Positions 37,090-47,583 are shown, numbered from the stretch's first letter. The stretch is 64,000 bases of DNA from Varibaculum prostatecancerukia (GCF_943169825.2 NZ_OW968402.1:1-64000), one strand, 5' to 3'. Numbers and translations: made by a program. Notes: generated by a model not told the origin, from the sequence alone.

Positions 37090-39345
37090 TTAGCTAAGGG
37101 CTTTTACGGGTTCAAAAGAACGCAGCCGCAGGCTGTTTCCAACTACAAACGCCGAAGAACAAGCCATCGCGGCTCCGGCAAGCATCGGGTTAAGTAACCC
37201 CAAAGCGGCCAGGGGAATTGCTGCGATGTTATAGGCAAACGCCCAAAACAGGTTACCTTTAATGATTTTTAGGGTGCGCCGCGAAAGTCGAATCGCATCT
37301 ACCGCGGCCAGTAAATCTGGGCGCATCAAAGTAATATCGGCAGCTTGAATCGCCACATCGGTTCCGCTGCCCATCGCGATTCCTAAATCTGCCTGGGCGA
37401 GAGCTGCCGCATCGTTCACCCCATCGCCAATCATCGCCACGGTAGCGCCCCGCCCTTGTTTGCGGAAGACTGCTACCACTTTATCTTTGGGTTTTACCTC
37501 CGCGATTACTTCTGTAATCCCCACTTGCTGTCCGACTTGCCGAGCCACATTTTCTGTGTCCCCCGTGAGCAGCACCGGGGTTATCCCTAGCTCTTTGAAG
37601 AGGGTGATTGCCTGGGGGCTGGTTTCTTTAACCTGGTCGGCAATCCCGATAACTCCTTCCACCTGGCCATCCAAGGCCACCAGCACCATAGTTTCGCCGC
37701 GTTCAGTATTTTCAGTAACCACTTCCTCGAGCGCGGGGGAAATTACGGCGCCCTCCTCGCTAATAAACTTACGGTTCCCGGCCAGTACTAGCTGCCCATC
37801 AACGGTGCCGCGCACCCCGCCACCCGGATAGCTTTGAAAATCTGGTGGCACCTGAGTGCTGGCGAGCACGATTCCTTTAGAGGCAGCTGCCCGGGTGATT
37901 GCCCCGGCAATGGGATGTTCGCTGCCGCCCTCCAAGGTGGCAGCCACTTTTAGCACCCCAACATTATCTGGGGGAAAAATACTGACCAGTTCCATGTTTC
38001 CGCTGGTAACGGTGCCGGTTTTATCGAGGATCACCGTGTCTACTTGCCGGGTAGACTCCAGAATCTCCGCGCCCTTAATCAAGATTCCCAGGCTGGCTCC
38101 CCGACCGGTTCCCACCAGCAGGGCAGTGGGAGTAGCGAGCCCCAGGGCGCAAGGGCAAGCAATAATCAGTACTGCAACCGCGCAGGTAAAGGCAGTAACC
38201 GGGGTGCCAACTATTAACCAGATAAGTAAAGTAAGCACAGATATCGCGATCACTACCGGTACGAAAACTGCGGAAATCCGATCAGCCAGACGCTGAATCG
38301 GAGCTTTGCCGGCCTGCGCCTGTTCTACTAGTCGGGTAATCTGAGCCAGTTGCGTCTGAGAACCCACCCGGGTGGCGCGAACTACCAGGCGGCCATAGGT
38401 GTTGATAGTCGCTCCGGTAACCGGGTCTCCTACCCCCACCTCTACTGGCACTGATTCCCCAGTTAGCAAGGAGTTATCTACTGCGCTGACCCCGGAAACC
38501 ACGACTCCATCGGTAGCGATTTTTTCGCCCGGCAAGGCGATAAATTCTTCGCCCTCGCCCAACTCTTGGATCGGAATCTGTATCTCTTGACCTGCTCGCA
38601 GCGCGGTAACCTCTTTCACCCCCATTTCAGCGAGGGCGCGTAGAGCGTCCCCGGCACGCACCTTGGCGCGTTTCTCAAAATAACGTCCACCCAGGATAAA
38701 AAGAGTTACCCCGGAACAAACTTCCAGGTAGATGTGGCCGGCAGCCTCCCCGGGGCGCGCGAGTAACTGAAAATCATGGGTCATGCCTACCCGGCCGGCC
38801 TCTCCTAAGAAAAGAGCGTAAAGCGACCAAATAAAGGCAGCGAGAGTACCTAGCGAAATCAGGGTGTCCATAGTGGTGGTGGCGCGCCGCGCATTCGCAA
38901 AGGCCGCGCGATGGAAGGGGTAAGCACCCCACAGCACCACCGGAATCGTCAGCGCCAGGGACAACCATTGCCAATAGGGGAACTGTAGGGGCGGAATCAT
39001 CGCCAACACAATCACGGGTGCCGCCAAAATCGCGCAAATAATCAGGCGACGGCGTAGCGCCGTTAGTTCCTCCGCGCTGGTCCTCGGGTTTTCTTGCCCG
39101 TCCTCGTTTCCTAAATCTTCCCCCGTAAACGCGCTATAACCCGCTTTTTCCACGGTTTTTATAAAATCTTTTACGCCAAAATCACCGCTTTGGGAAATCG
39201 TGGCTTTCTCAGTCGCATAGTTAACGGCGGCACTGACTCCCGGCATTTTGTTGAGGGCTTTTTCGATATGTGCCGCACACGCCGCGCAGCTCATCCCCCC
39301 GATTCTTAGTTCCAAGTTATCGGTATTCTCGCTGCTACTTTCCAC
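37090..39345 (-). CDS. copA: Copper-exporting P1B-type ATPase
   Basis: Pumps Cu+ out of the cytoplasm using ATP. The 751-residue protein starts with a heavy-metal domain whose CxxC is Cys20-Cys23 in [11 protein letters not shown], then eight membrane segments; the metal-site motif CPC is at 397-399 and the phosphorylation Asp441 lies in DKTGTVTSG. The TGES motif ([10 protein letters not shown]), the [12 protein letters not shown] hinge and the HP locus (SEHPIAG) are intact. The copper-specific pattern (CPC, with Asn and Tyr-like residues in the late helices) suggests Cu+. No copZ or csoR gene is near. Confidence 0.93.
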   Translation of the reverse strand: MESSSENTDNLELRIGGMSCAACAAHIEKALNKMPGVSAAVNYATEKATISQSGDFGVKDFIKTVEKAGYSAFTGEDLGNEDGQENPRTSAEELTALRRRLIICAILAAPVIVLAMIPPLQFPYWQWLSLALTIPVVLWGAYPFHRAAFANARRATTTMDTLISLGTLAAFIWSLYALFLGEAGRVGMTHDFQLLARPGEAAGHIYLEVCSGVTLFILGGRYFEKRAKVRAGDALRALAEMGVKEVTALRAGQEIQIPIQELGEGEEFIALPGEKIATDGVVVSGVSAVDNSLLTGESVPVEVGVGDPVTGATINTYGRLVVRATRVGSQTQLAQITRLVEQAQAGKAPIQRLADRISAVFVPVVIAISVLTLLIWLIVGTPVTAFTCAVAVLIIACPCALGLATPTALLVGTGRGASLGILIKGAEILESTRQVDTVILDKTGTVTSGNMELVSIFPPDNVGVLKVAATLEGGSEHPIAGAITRAAASKGIVLASTQVPPDFQSYPGGGVRGTVDGQLVLAGNRKFISEEGAVISPALEEVVTENTERGETMVLVALDGQVEGVIGIADQVKETSPQAITLFKELGITPVLLTGDTENVARQVGQQVGITEVIAEVKPKDKVVAVFRKQGRGATVAMIGDGVNDAAALAQADLGIAMGSGTDVAIQAADITLMRPDLLAAVDAIRLSRRTLKIIKGNLFWAFAYNIAAIPLAALGLLNPMLAGAAMACSSAFVVGNSLRLRSFEPVKALS

Positions 39346-39506
39346 TGCTTACCTCCTGCGCCCTATCCTAACTGGTTCTTAGATGCCTGCGAAGAGACTT
39401 TTCCCCAGGGTGAAAAACCATATGATTTCGCAAATAATAATTGCTTGAGCCAGAAAAATCTGGTGAAGAGGCGGAAAAATACTTGAAACAGAAAAGTAGG
39501 TAGCGG

Positions 39507-39579
39507 AGCCGCTAATCGGACTTGAACCGATGACCTACGCTTTACGAGAGCGTTGCTCTACCAACTGAGCTATAGCGGC
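39507..39579 (-). tRNA. tRNA-Thr (anticodon CGT)
   Basis: Read on the minus strand, the acceptor stem GCCGCTA pairs with TAGCGGC, discriminator T. The D arm is GCTC-AGTTGGTA-GAGC, the anticodon arm ACGCT-CTCGTAA-AGCGT (anticodon CGT) and the T arm ATCGG-TTCAAGT-CCGAT. Length 73 bases, no encoded CCA. A perfect 8-bp inverted repeat lies in its promoter region (39595-39620). Confidence 0.97.
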
Positions 39580-39594
39580 AAATGCCTAAGGCAC

Positions 39595-39620
39595 CGTGTC
39601 AGTCTATCTAGCCTGACACG
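39595..39620. promoter_or_regulatory. Inverted repeat upstream of tRNA-Thr
   Basis: CGTGTCAG (39595-39602) and CTGACACG (39613-39620) form an 8-bp inverted repeat with a ten-base spacer, close to where the minus-strand tRNA promoter should be. A TAGACT (-10-like) word sits in the spacer on that strand. It could be an operator; nothing more can be said. Confidence 0.35.
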
Positions 39621-39706
39621 TGCTTTCCAAACTTTTCGACCAGGTAGAGCGGTTATTTTCGCCACGCTCGAGGGGCCGGCAGGGCGGGGAACCAGAAATA
39701 AAAATG

Positions 39707-42151
39707 TTAGAGCTGGCGAATAGTTTGTTTTATCATCGCAATCATGCCGGCGCGCACTGAAAGCGAATCTACTCCCGCCTGTACCAGTTTGCCTGCCCAC
39801 GCCGGGTCAGAAGCCATATCTCCACACACGCACACCTCAATCGGCTTCTCAGCGCCATGCGCTATCCGTACTACCTCGCGAATCATCTCTACCACGGTTT
39901 CCCGCACCTCATCGGCCAGCTCTGCTACCTGCGAATTTCCACGATCGGCGGCCGCAACATATTGGCAAAGATCATTAGTGCCCACCGTTACAAAGTCCAC
40001 TGCCGAGACGAACTCTGCCATCCGGAGGGCGGCAGAAGGGGTTTCCAACATTATCCCCAGTTGTAGAGGGATTTCGGTTGGGCGGGCGTCCCATTCAATA
40101 CCGAAAGTATCGACGGTGATTTCCTCTAACAGGGAGCGTACCCAGTCCACTTGCCGCACATGATTAACCATAGGAATCATCACTCGCAGGGGTTTACCCA
40201 GCCCGGCGGCCTCTAAGGTTTGGTTGGCGTCAATAACCGCCCCCAACTGTTCGCGAACCAAGTGCGGAAACTTGCGAAGTAAACGTACCCCGCGCACCCC
40301 CAGGGACGGGTTCGGTTCCGGTGGTTGCTTCGCGAATGGTAGCGGCTTATCTGCCCCGATATCCCAAAGCCGAATAGTGGTTTGCCCTAGTTTGCGGGCA
40401 AGCCCGGTGTACACTTTCGCTTGTTGCTTTCGGGAAGGCGCCACCTGGTAACCGGCAAATAAGGTTTCGGTGCGTAACAGGCCGCACCCTTCGGCACCTT
40501 TAACTGTCCCGGGAGCGATCGACACGTTAACCAATACCGGAACCTGTCTGCCTGCAGAAGTAACTGCGGGCTCCTCCAGCAAATCTAAGGCTTTGCTGGC
40601 GATGGCGACCCGCTCGCGAGCTAGCTCCATCCAGTGGGCAAACACCCTGGCCTTGGGGTTAACTTCCAAATGTTTAGTGCGCGGGTCAAAAATAATGGTG
40701 TCCCCATCGTGAACTCCCCATTTCAGACCGGCATACACTGGAATCCCTCGCGAGGCCGCCACTATAGCACCGTGACCGGTAGCGCCCCCGCTGCGGGTAA
40801 CTACCCCCTCAATCTCCGGAGGCAAACTGGCCGCCAAGGGTGCATCTAGTTCGTCAACCACCAGCACCGCCGGGGTGGAATGTCTCTTAATCAACTCATC
40901 GAGATTATCAAGTTCCTGCCCGATTAACGCTTTCTTCAGTAGCCGCGATACTGCATTGAAGTCGGCAGCCCGCTGCGCTAGGTAGGGATCATCGAGTTTA
41001 CGCATCCTATTAGCTGCCGCCCCGTAGGCTTTATCTACCGCAACGAAGGCGTTGGCGCCGCCCGCGATATCCTCGGCAATCTCTGCCCGCAATTCGGGGT
41101 CATCTACCAGTCCAATCTGCATTTTTATAATCGAATCTGATCCCAGGGAAGATAGATAGGCTTTAACCGCCTTCCGCGCATTTTTTACCGCCTCGCCCTC
41201 ATTGGGGCTCACTTGATAAAACTCGGCGTCATCTTGCCCGCCTAGTAGCATCGCGTATCCGATAGCAATCTGGTCACCGTTGCGAGCGGGATTCCGCGGG
41301 GCAGAAGCTTTCGTAGACAGTCGCAGAGAAATACCGTTAACTGCATTTTCTTTCTTCCCCCAGGAGGGGTCGGCAATCGCGGGCGGGTCGAGTGCTAATA
41401 GCCCCTGACGAATAACGGCAAAAATCTGCTGGGCATGTGGATCTGTGGTGCACAGTTCCAGGTTTTCGCCCTCGCCGACCCCTAGGGCACTTACCTGGGT
41501 GAGTGAGGCGGCGTTAACTGTGCGGAAAGCTCCACCTTTGCGCGCATAAACTGCGCCTTTATCCCCAATGGCTTCGGCGATGGCGGCAGCGGGGCGGGCA
41601 TGCATTCCGTGGGGATCAATAATTTTTAGGACGAGGATGGCGGCATCCGGGTCGGAAAAAGGATTTATCCCCGAACCGGCAGGGGCAGAAAATGGTATAG
41701 ATCCTGCCTCGCCCTCCAAGCTGGATTCCTCCTGGGCGCTAAGCTGGTCAATTTTTTCCGCTAAAGCTGCCCTAGCTTGGGCGGCAACCTCCCTAAGGCT
41801 GGCGCCCCCAGCTGCGCTCACCAGGGCTGCCACCAGTCCTTCCACCAGCGGGGCAGAGGAGATTAGGCAGCGTTCAGCGAGGTCAGGATCTACCAGCTCT
41901 AATGCCATCTGCGAACTGAGTAACGCAGAACCTAGATCAACCAAAATCAGCACACCCTCGGGGTTGTCGGCTGCTTCAATAGCTGCGCTGATTTGCTGGG
42001 TATCAGTTCCCAGATCCAGTTTGTCGCCGTCGCGGATACCGGCTGCCACCAGTACTTTAGGGGTAGTTTTGGTGCTGACCATCTGCATCGCCAACTCTTT
42101 GGCGGCAGTAGCTAGCGCAAAAGAATGAGACACCAAAACCAAGGAAATCAT
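39707..42151 (-). CDS. dhaM: DhaM-HPr-Enzyme I fusion phosphotransferase
   Basis: Phosphoryl donor of the PEP-dependent dihydroxyacetone kinase system. The 814-residue chain joins three PTS-type modules: an EIIA-like DhaM domain (about 1-130, His9 in LVSHSFALA), an HPr domain with His184 in GMHARPAAAI, and a full Enzyme I domain with His460 in GGATGHGAIVA, the PEP-binding TIM-barrel motifs GVRGVRLLRK and TVGTNDLCQYVAAADRGN, and the catalytic-site region VCGDMASD. A PEP-to-DhaM relay is thus complete in one chain. The ATG follows AAGGAG. Genes for DhaK and DhaL are not adjacent, so the receiver must lie elsewhere. Confidence 0.92.
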   Translation of the reverse strand: MISLVLVSHSFALATAAKELAMQMVSTKTTPKVLVAAGIRDGDKLDLGTDTQQISAAIEAADNPEGVLILVDLGSALLSSQMALELVDPDLAERCLISSAPLVEGLVAALVSAAGGASLREVAAQARAALAEKIDQLSAQEESSLEGEAGSIPFSAPAGSGINPFSDPDAAILVLKIIDPHGMHARPAAAIAEAIGDKGAVYARKGGAFRTVNAASLTQVSALGVGEGENLELCTTDPHAQQIFAVIRQGLLALDPPAIADPSWGKKENAVNGISLRLSTKASAPRNPARNGDQIAIGYAMLLGGQDDAEFYQVSPNEGEAVKNARKAVKAYLSSLGSDSIIKMQIGLVDDPELRAEIAEDIAGGANAFVAVDKAYGAAANRMRKLDDPYLAQRAADFNAVSRLLKKALIGQELDNLDELIKRHSTPAVLVVDELDAPLAASLPPEIEGVVTRSGGATGHGAIVAASRGIPVYAGLKWGVHDGDTIIFDPRTKHLEVNPKARVFAHWMELARERVAIASKALDLLEEPAVTSAGRQVPVLVNVSIAPGTVKGAEGCGLLRTETLFAGYQVAPSRKQQAKVYTGLARKLGQTTIRLWDIGADKPLPFAKQPPEPNPSLGVRGVRLLRKFPHLVREQLGAVIDANQTLEAAGLGKPLRVMIPMVNHVRQVDWVRSLLEEITVDTFGIEWDARPTEIPLQLGIMLETPSAALRMAEFVSAVDFVTVGTNDLCQYVAAADRGNSQVAELADEVRETVVEMIREVVRIAHGAEKPIEVCVCGDMASDPAWAGKLVQAGVDSLSVRAGMIAMIKQTIRQL

Positions 42152-42226
42152 GCCTACTCCTTATAACCGGGTCGATCCCAACTACCGCATGTATGTCCTC
42201 ATTGTGTCACGTACCACTTTTTGACG

Positions 42227-44605
42227 CTAGCGTTTTTTCCGGCTGTGCGGGGCGGATGCGCGCTCTCTTTGCTTTTTTTGTTTCGCTTTAAGCGCCGTTA
42301 GCTCGGCTGACATTTCATCAATATTTGCACGCACCAACTCACCCATCTTGACGGCTCCGGTCATATTGGGGTGGGTCTGATCGACATGTAACCATTCGGG
42401 ATGTTGGGAAACTGCTTGATTCCAGTCAATCAGTTTTACATTGGCATATTGGTTAGCGATATCGGCTAGTATCTGATTTGATTCCGGGACAAAGGTGGAA
42501 GGAGAATACAGGTTTACCAGCAGAATCATCCGGTCAGGTCCCAGTTGCTTGATTGCTTGATGTACCAGCTCTGCGTCGTAGACTCCCGCATTAGTACCGT
42601 AACTGATCACCACAGTCCGCCGGATTTCTCCGGCCGCTAGTCCCTCCGAGATGATTTCAGAGGCGATTCCCCACTGTCGGTTAGGTTTGGCTAAAAAGTT
42701 GATTCCAGGCATAGCCTTATCGAAGCCCCCACTGGCGGCAGAGATAATGGAATCTCCAATGGCGGTGATCTCTTCCCCACTGGGGTTAGAAGTATCCAAG
42801 TTCTTTGATAACACGAGACGGTCATCTTCCGGGGTCGGCTCCGGTTCGGGGGTGGTGGGTTTAGGAGTCGGGGTTTTCTTCGTTTCTTCTTTATCCTGTT
42901 TCTGCGCTTGTTCAATGGCGAGTTGGGTTTGTGATTTTGAGGGCGCTTTCGCAATCGCCAAACCAGTAACCCCGGTCAGCGCTAAAGCAAGCAGAACCGC
43001 TACTACCTGGATGAGGCGCTGCCAAATGGGTGCTTGCGGACGGGAAAATGCTTTCCGGAAACCGCGTTTGCGCACTGGAGTTTCTAAGAAACGATAGGAA
43101 AGTTCGCATATCAGCACGGTTATTAGTACACACAGGACAGATCTGACCCAGTAGAGCGCAGATTCTACGGCAGTGGGGTACAGGGCGCCGGCGATTATCA
43201 GAATCGGCCAATGCCACAGGTAAAGACCATAAGAACGAGTACCTATATATTTAAGAAGCCGCAGTTCCCCCAGGCGTGCTAACAGACTGCCTGGCTTGAG
43301 GATGCACCAAATCAGGAGCGCTACCACTAGGCTGCAGCCAGCAATTCCCTCCCTAAAGGTATAGGGGGAGGCATCTGTTAATAGGAGCATGGCGGCGATG
43401 AGGGCTGCTAGGCAGATAAACCCGAGGAGCTGTACCAAAAACTTCCGGAATTTACCGCTGGATTTGGCAGCTGAATCCGGATTTTGTACCAAGTCTCTGC
43501 TGCTCCAAAGGAACGCAACGCAAATTCCTAGAGCTAGGCCAAATAGGTGGGTGTCAGTTCCATAATAGACGCGGGTGGTGTTATCCGGATCGAATAGGTA
43601 TCCCATGAGGAAAGCGCTGGTTCCTGCCATGGCTACCGGGATTAGCATCCGCATCCAGCGTCGCTTAAACAGGGTGACACAAGCTAGAAAGATTAGCGGC
43701 CAAAATAGGTAGAACTGTTCTTCGATTGCCAGTGACCAAAAATTCTTGAAAAGAATCGGGGTGGTGGCGGCGAAATAGGAACTGCCGTGAGCGATTTCCA
43801 GCCAGTTGGTGGAAAAAGTTAATGCTCCCAGTACCTGGCGCCCTATCCCCACTAGTAGGTCTCGGTTAACTAAAAAGGCGGCGGGGACAACCGTGATTAT
43901 TAGTACTAATAGGGCAGGCAGGAGGCGGCGGGCACGGCGCAACCAGAAATGCCCCAGGGAAACTTTCCCGGTTTTTGACAGTTCCCGCAGTAGCAGCGTG
44001 GTTATCAGGAAACCGGAGAGTACGAAGAAAATATCGACCCCTAAGAATCCGCCGGGAAAACCGCTGGGGTGGAGGTGATAGGTGATGACTGAAATTACCG
44101 CGAGGGCGCGCAAGCCATCTAGTCCGGGGATGTAGTGAGATTTAGGTTTGGCAGGGGGGTGCTTAACTGCAGGCTGGTGAGCAGGGGGAATGTGAGTAGC
44201 TGCAGGTTTGCCGGCAGGCAATGGAGGATGGTGAACCGAGGGCGTGTTGACGGGGTGCTTAGCAGCAGGCTGGTGAACAGGGGGAATATGGGAAGCTAGC
44301 GGTTTGCGCGCAGGCAATGGAGGATGGTGAACAGGGGGAATATGGGCAGCGGGAGGTTTGCCGGCAGGAAATTTGGCAACCGGGATAGCAGTGCTCCGAT
44401 GATTCTTGTTAAATACGGGATTAGTTTCTGGTGATTCCACAGGACGCCCTCTATCTTCTGTCTGATTAGGCTGTCTAGTTTTTTCCTTGTGCCGGTTGCC
44501 TCTAAATAGCAATAGTGCTGCTGGTGAAATAATTATCGAGAGCGCAATAGCGACTTTAGCAATTCTGTTCTTGCGGTTAGTTCTGTGCTTAATCAAAATA
44601 AACAA
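42227..44605 (-). CDS. Acyltransferase-3/SGNH cell-surface O-acyltransferase with His/Pro-rich N-terminus
   Basis: Membrane-bound acyltransferase of the OatA/OafB type that O-acylates cell-envelope polymers. The 792-residue chain has a first membrane segment (about 17-35), then about 75 residues of His/Pro-rich repeat (about 78-152, units such as HIPPVHHPPLP), an acyltransferase-3 domain of about ten segments starting YIPGLDGLRALAVISV and including TYHLHPSGFPGG, an extracytoplasmic linker of charged and Pro-rich residues, and a C-terminal SGNH domain with GDS (Ser619) and DQTH (Asp742, His745). The SGNH triad is intact. The His-rich repeat is unusual for this family. Target polymer unknown. 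Confidence 0.85.
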   Translation of the reverse strand: MFILIKHRTNRKNRIAKVAIALSIIISPAALLLFRGNRHKEKTRQPNQTEDRGRPVESPETNPVFNKNHRSTAIPVAKFPAGKPPAAHIPPVHHPPLPARKPLASHIPPVHQPAAKHPVNTPSVHHPPLPAGKPAATHIPPAHQPAVKHPPAKPKSHYIPGLDGLRALAVISVITYHLHPSGFPGGFLGVDIFFVLSGFLITTLLLRELSKTGKVSLGHFWLRRARRLLPALLVLIITVVPAAFLVNRDLLVGIGRQVLGALTFSTNWLEIAHGSSYFAATTPILFKNFWSLAIEEQFYLFWPLIFLACVTLFKRRWMRMLIPVAMAGTSAFLMGYLFDPDNTTRVYYGTDTHLFGLALGICVAFLWSSRDLVQNPDSAAKSSGKFRKFLVQLLGFICLAALIAAMLLLTDASPYTFREGIAGCSLVVALLIWCILKPGSLLARLGELRLLKYIGTRSYGLYLWHWPILIIAGALYPTAVESALYWVRSVLCVLITVLICELSYRFLETPVRKRGFRKAFSRPQAPIWQRLIQVVAVLLALALTGVTGLAIAKAPSKSQTQLAIEQAQKQDKEETKKTPTPKPTTPEPEPTPEDDRLVLSKNLDTSNPSGEEITAIGDSIISAASGGFDKAMPGINFLAKPNRQWGIASEIISEGLAAGEIRRTVVISYGTNAGVYDAELVHQAIKQLGPDRMILLVNLYSPSTFVPESNQILADIANQYANVKLIDWNQAVSQHPEWLHVDQTHPNMTGAVKMGELVRANIDEMSAELTALKAKQKKQRERASAPHSRKKR

Positions 44606-44845
44606 CTACCCTAGGCTCGTACTTATTTCCCATGCTCACTGCAGCTAATCTAGCACTATTGAACTTTCCAGCTATCAAGGGGGTTAATAGCTGATTTATC
44701 AGACAAGAGCGAGCCATTGGTTTTTGAAGATTAATGCACACTGTTTAGGGCTACCTAGGTTTTCGTTTGCTGGTTATATCTTTGGTCGCAAAATTCGTCA
44801 TGACTCTCCCTGTTCTCCCAGTTAAAATGAGATTTGAAGAAATTT

Positions 44846-46264
44846 TTATTTGTGAGGATGCTCCGGGGCTTTTAGGGGAGCCAGCAGCGCGAATCCTGTC
44901 CCCAGCAGCAAAGTGATTCCCAGAACTCCGAAATGTTGAGAGCTAGCTCCTGCCGGCACGAAAAGTTTCCCAATCCACACGAACAGGGCAAATAAGGTGG
45001 GGGACATGAAAGAAACTGCGCGTCCGGTGGTGGCGTAAAGCCCGAAAAGTTCGCCCTCGCGTCCCTTGGGAATAATCCGGGCAAGGAAGGAGCGGGAGGC
45101 CGACTGGACCGGGCCGACGAAAATGCAAAGTAAGAGCCCAAAGGACCAGAAGATCTTAGCGCCGCCATTATGGGCGAAGAAGAGGATTAATCCCAGGGTG
45201 GTCATACACCCTAGGGAAAAGATCATTACTTTTTTCGGGCCGAAGAAGTCATCGGCTGCCCCACAAGCTATGGTGGCAATTCCCGCCACCACGTTAGCGA
45301 CAATTGCGAAAATCATTACCTGTCCGCCATTTAATCCGAACACAGTAGAGGCCAGGATGGCTCCATAGGTAAACACCCCGGCGAGGCCATCCCGGAAAAT
45401 CGCGGAGGCAATCAGGAAACGTAAAATCTCGGGTGCGGTTTTAGCTAGCCGTTTAATGGTTTCCCACAGCTCGATATAGGCGGCTTTAACTCCCGCTAGT
45501 CCCCCGACCGGTTCTTGATCTTGACTGTCTACCCCCGCCATGGTCACCGGATGGAGTTTCCCATCCGCGCCCCGCCGGCGCCCCGGCAGAGCCACAATCA
45601 CTGGGATCGAAAATACTGCGAACCAAATGGTCGCAAACACCATGGCAATCCGAATATTCAGGAAGTTCTCACCGGTAACCCCGAACCAACCCACCTCGGG
45701 CGAGATGAAACCGATATAGAGCACCCCGAGCAAAATAATGCCACCCAAATACCCCATACCCCAGCCGATACCGGAGACTTTCCCCATGTTTGCTTTAGTG
45801 GAAACCCGTGCCAACATGGCGTTATAGTTCACTGACGCGAACTCGAAGAAGATATTTCCAAAAGATAGTAGTGCTACCCCCAGCCAGAGCGCTCCGGTTT
45901 TTCCTAAGGGGGAAGTGGGGTAGACCGCGAACATTAGTGCCATACAGATGGTGACCAGGGCAGAAAACAGTGCCAACATCCGGGTGCCGCGACCTTTATG
46001 GTCGGCGCGCTGCCCGGAAACTGGCGCTACCAGGGCAATCACCAGCCCCGCAAAGGCTAGACCAATCGATAAATCAGTGGTGGCCTGGTTGCCGGGGGCA
46101 AATAAATCTTTGGTGGTCAGGTAGACAGTGAAAACGAAAGTCGTGGCCACGGCGTTGAAGGCAGCCGAACCCCAATCCCAAAGCGACCAGGCTAAAATTT
46201 TGCCCTTAGTACGATCGTGGTCTTCTGCTGGTAGATGTTGCTGGTTATCACCGGTGTCAGCCAT
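44846..46264 (-). CDS. MFS transporter, UMF1/Atg22-like
   Basis: A 12-segment major facilitator protein (472 residues) of the Atg22/UMF1 family. The start ILAWSLWDWGSAAFNAVATTFVFTVYL is typical for the group. Members often move amino acids, sugars or other small compounds out of compartments; the substrate here is unknown. It begins 12 bases after ispD and is in the same direction as carD and ispD, forming a likely three-gene operon. No functional link to isoprenoid synthesis is obvious. Confidence 0.85.
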   Translation of the reverse strand: MADTGDNQQHLPAEDHDRTKGKILAWSLWDWGSAAFNAVATTFVFTVYLTTKDLFAPGNQATTDLSIGLAFAGLVIALVAPVSGQRADHKGRGTRMLALFSALVTICMALMFAVYPTSPLGKTGALWLGVALLSFGNIFFEFASVNYNAMLARVSTKANMGKVSGIGWGMGYLGGIILLGVLYIGFISPEVGWFGVTGENFLNIRIAMVFATIWFAVFSIPVIVALPGRRRGADGKLHPVTMAGVDSQDQEPVGGLAGVKAAYIELWETIKRLAKTAPEILRFLIASAIFRDGLAGVFTYGAILASTVFGLNGGQVMIFAIVANVVAGIATIACGAADDFFGPKKVMIFSLGCMTTLGLILFFAHNGGAKIFWSFGLLLCIFVGPVQSASRSFLARIIPKGREGELFGLYATTGRAVSFMSPTLFALFVWIGKLFVPAGASSQHFGVLGITLLLGTGFALLAPLKAPEHPHK

Positions 46265-46276
46265 AATTTTACTGCC

Positions 46277-47050
46277 TCATTCTCGATTTGGATTCTGCGC
46301 TAACCAAGTGGCTAGCTGCAAATCCAAGGGATAAGTGATTTTCAATGCTTGCCTAGACCCGGCCACGAAGTATTGTTGGTAGCCCAGACGCGCCACCAAC
46401 ATGGCATCATCTAGGGCTCCGTCCCCGGCTTGGTCTTCTTCGTGTCCTTGCTGGTGGGCCGCAAAAATAACGTTTCCCGCAAATCCTTGCGGGGTTTGCA
46501 CGCAGCGTAGGTGGGCGCGGTCGGGGGTGGCACCGGCCGGGGTAATCTCGACCTCTTGGCGGGTAAAACTCTCACCCGCGACCTCCCGCACAGTATCAAC
46601 TAACTCGGTGGCAGGAACTACCGCAGGGCATCCCGATGCGACTGCGGCACAAACTCGCTGGAACTGCTGTAAGGGGGTGAGGGCGCGCGCGGCATCATGA
46701 ATCAAAACAATAGCTTCCGGGTCATCTGCGGTTACCTGCCCGGCACCCCTATCAAAACTTAGTAATCCTTGTAGACCCTGGTAGACAGAGTTTTGGCGAG
46801 TGGTGCCGCCAGCGATAACTTTCCACGGGTAGGACAGAGCAGCACCTTGGGCAACCTGGGCAAAAGTTTCTAGGTAATCCTGGGGAGCAGTAATCACCAC
46901 TCCCGCCAAACCTTGTAGAGGTTCGAGGGCGCGCAGGGCATGGTGCAATAGCGGGCTGCCCGCCAATTTCACCAGCGCTTTCGGTTCGGGATTACCTAGG
47001 CGAGTTCCAGAACCGGCAGCCGTTACGACGCAGTAGATGCTGCGTCCCAT
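46277..47050 (-). CDS. ispD: 2-C-methyl-D-erythritol 4-phosphate cytidylyltransferase
   Basis: Third step of the MEP isoprenoid pathway: transfers CMP from CTP to methylerythritol phosphate. The 257 residues start CVVTAAGSGTRLG, the CTP-binding loop, followed by PKALVKLAG (the family usually has PKQ here) and contain VLIHDAARALTP and the TPDRAHLRCVQTPQGF motif. The gene starts 17 bases after carD on the same strand, a common actinobacterial linkage, but the usual ispF neighbour is missing. Confidence 0.92.
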   Translation of the reverse strand: MGRSIYCVVTAAGSGTRLGNPEPKALVKLAGSPLLHHALRALEPLQGLAGVVITAPQDYLETFAQVAQGAALSYPWKVIAGGTTRQNSVYQGLQGLLSFDRGAGQVTADDPEAIVLIHDAARALTPLQQFQRVCAAVASGCPAVVPATELVDTVREVAGESFTRQEVEITPAGATPDRAHLRCVQTPQGFAGNVIFAAHQQGHEEDQAGDGALDDAMLVARLGYQQYFVAGSRQALKITYPLDLQLATWLAQNPNRE

Positions 47051-47067
47051 AACCAGTCCTTTAGCCC

Positions 47068-47583
47068 TTACTTATTGTTGACCCGGTCGTATTCTACCTG
47101 GGCTTCTTCCATGATTTTGTCGAGGCGATCGGAGGCGGCTTCTTCGTCCTCTTCCTTAGCTAGAGCCAGTTCGGAGATCAGGATTGCTCGCGCTTTAGCC
47201 AACATCCGTTTTTCACCCGCAGACAGCCCGCGTTCATTGTCACGGAAAGTTAAATCTCGAACTACTTCTGAGACTTTCAAAATGTCTCCGGTAGCAATCT
47301 TTTCGCCGTTGGCCTTGTAGCGACGCGACCAGTTCGAGGGCTCTTCGATATGAGGTTCTTGCAGTACGGCAAGAACTTCTTTGAGTCCTTCCTCGTCCAC
47401 CACATCGCGAACCCCAACCATATCCACATTTGCTGCCGGCACCTGGATGGTCATATCTCCATTAGTAACCCGCAGCATCAGGTAGGTGGTGTCTTCACCT
47501 TTGAGTTTGCGGGTAGTGATATTTTCGATCACCGCGGCACCGTGATGGGGGTAAACAACGGTCTGGCCGATTTCAAATGTCAT
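47068..47583 (-). CDS. carD: CarD-family RNA polymerase-binding regulator
   Basis: Binds RNA polymerase beta subunit and stabilises open complexes at rRNA and many other promoters. The 171-residue protein begins [18 protein letters not shown] (the Tudor-like RNAP-interaction domain) and has a helical C-terminal DNA-binding part ([22 protein letters not shown]). Length is as in mycobacterial CarD. It heads the carD-ispD-MFS gene run. A TAGAAT -10-like word is seen upstream on the minus strand at about 47625. Confidence 0.95.
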   Translation of the reverse strand: MTFEIGQTVVYPHHGAAVIENITTRKLKGEDTTYLMLRVTNGDMTIQVPAANVDMVGVRDVVDEEGLKEVLAVLQEPHIEEPSNWSRRYKANGEKIATGDILKVSEVVRDLTFRDNERGLSAGEKRMLAKARAILISELALAKEEDEEAASDRLDKIMEEAQVEYDRVNNK

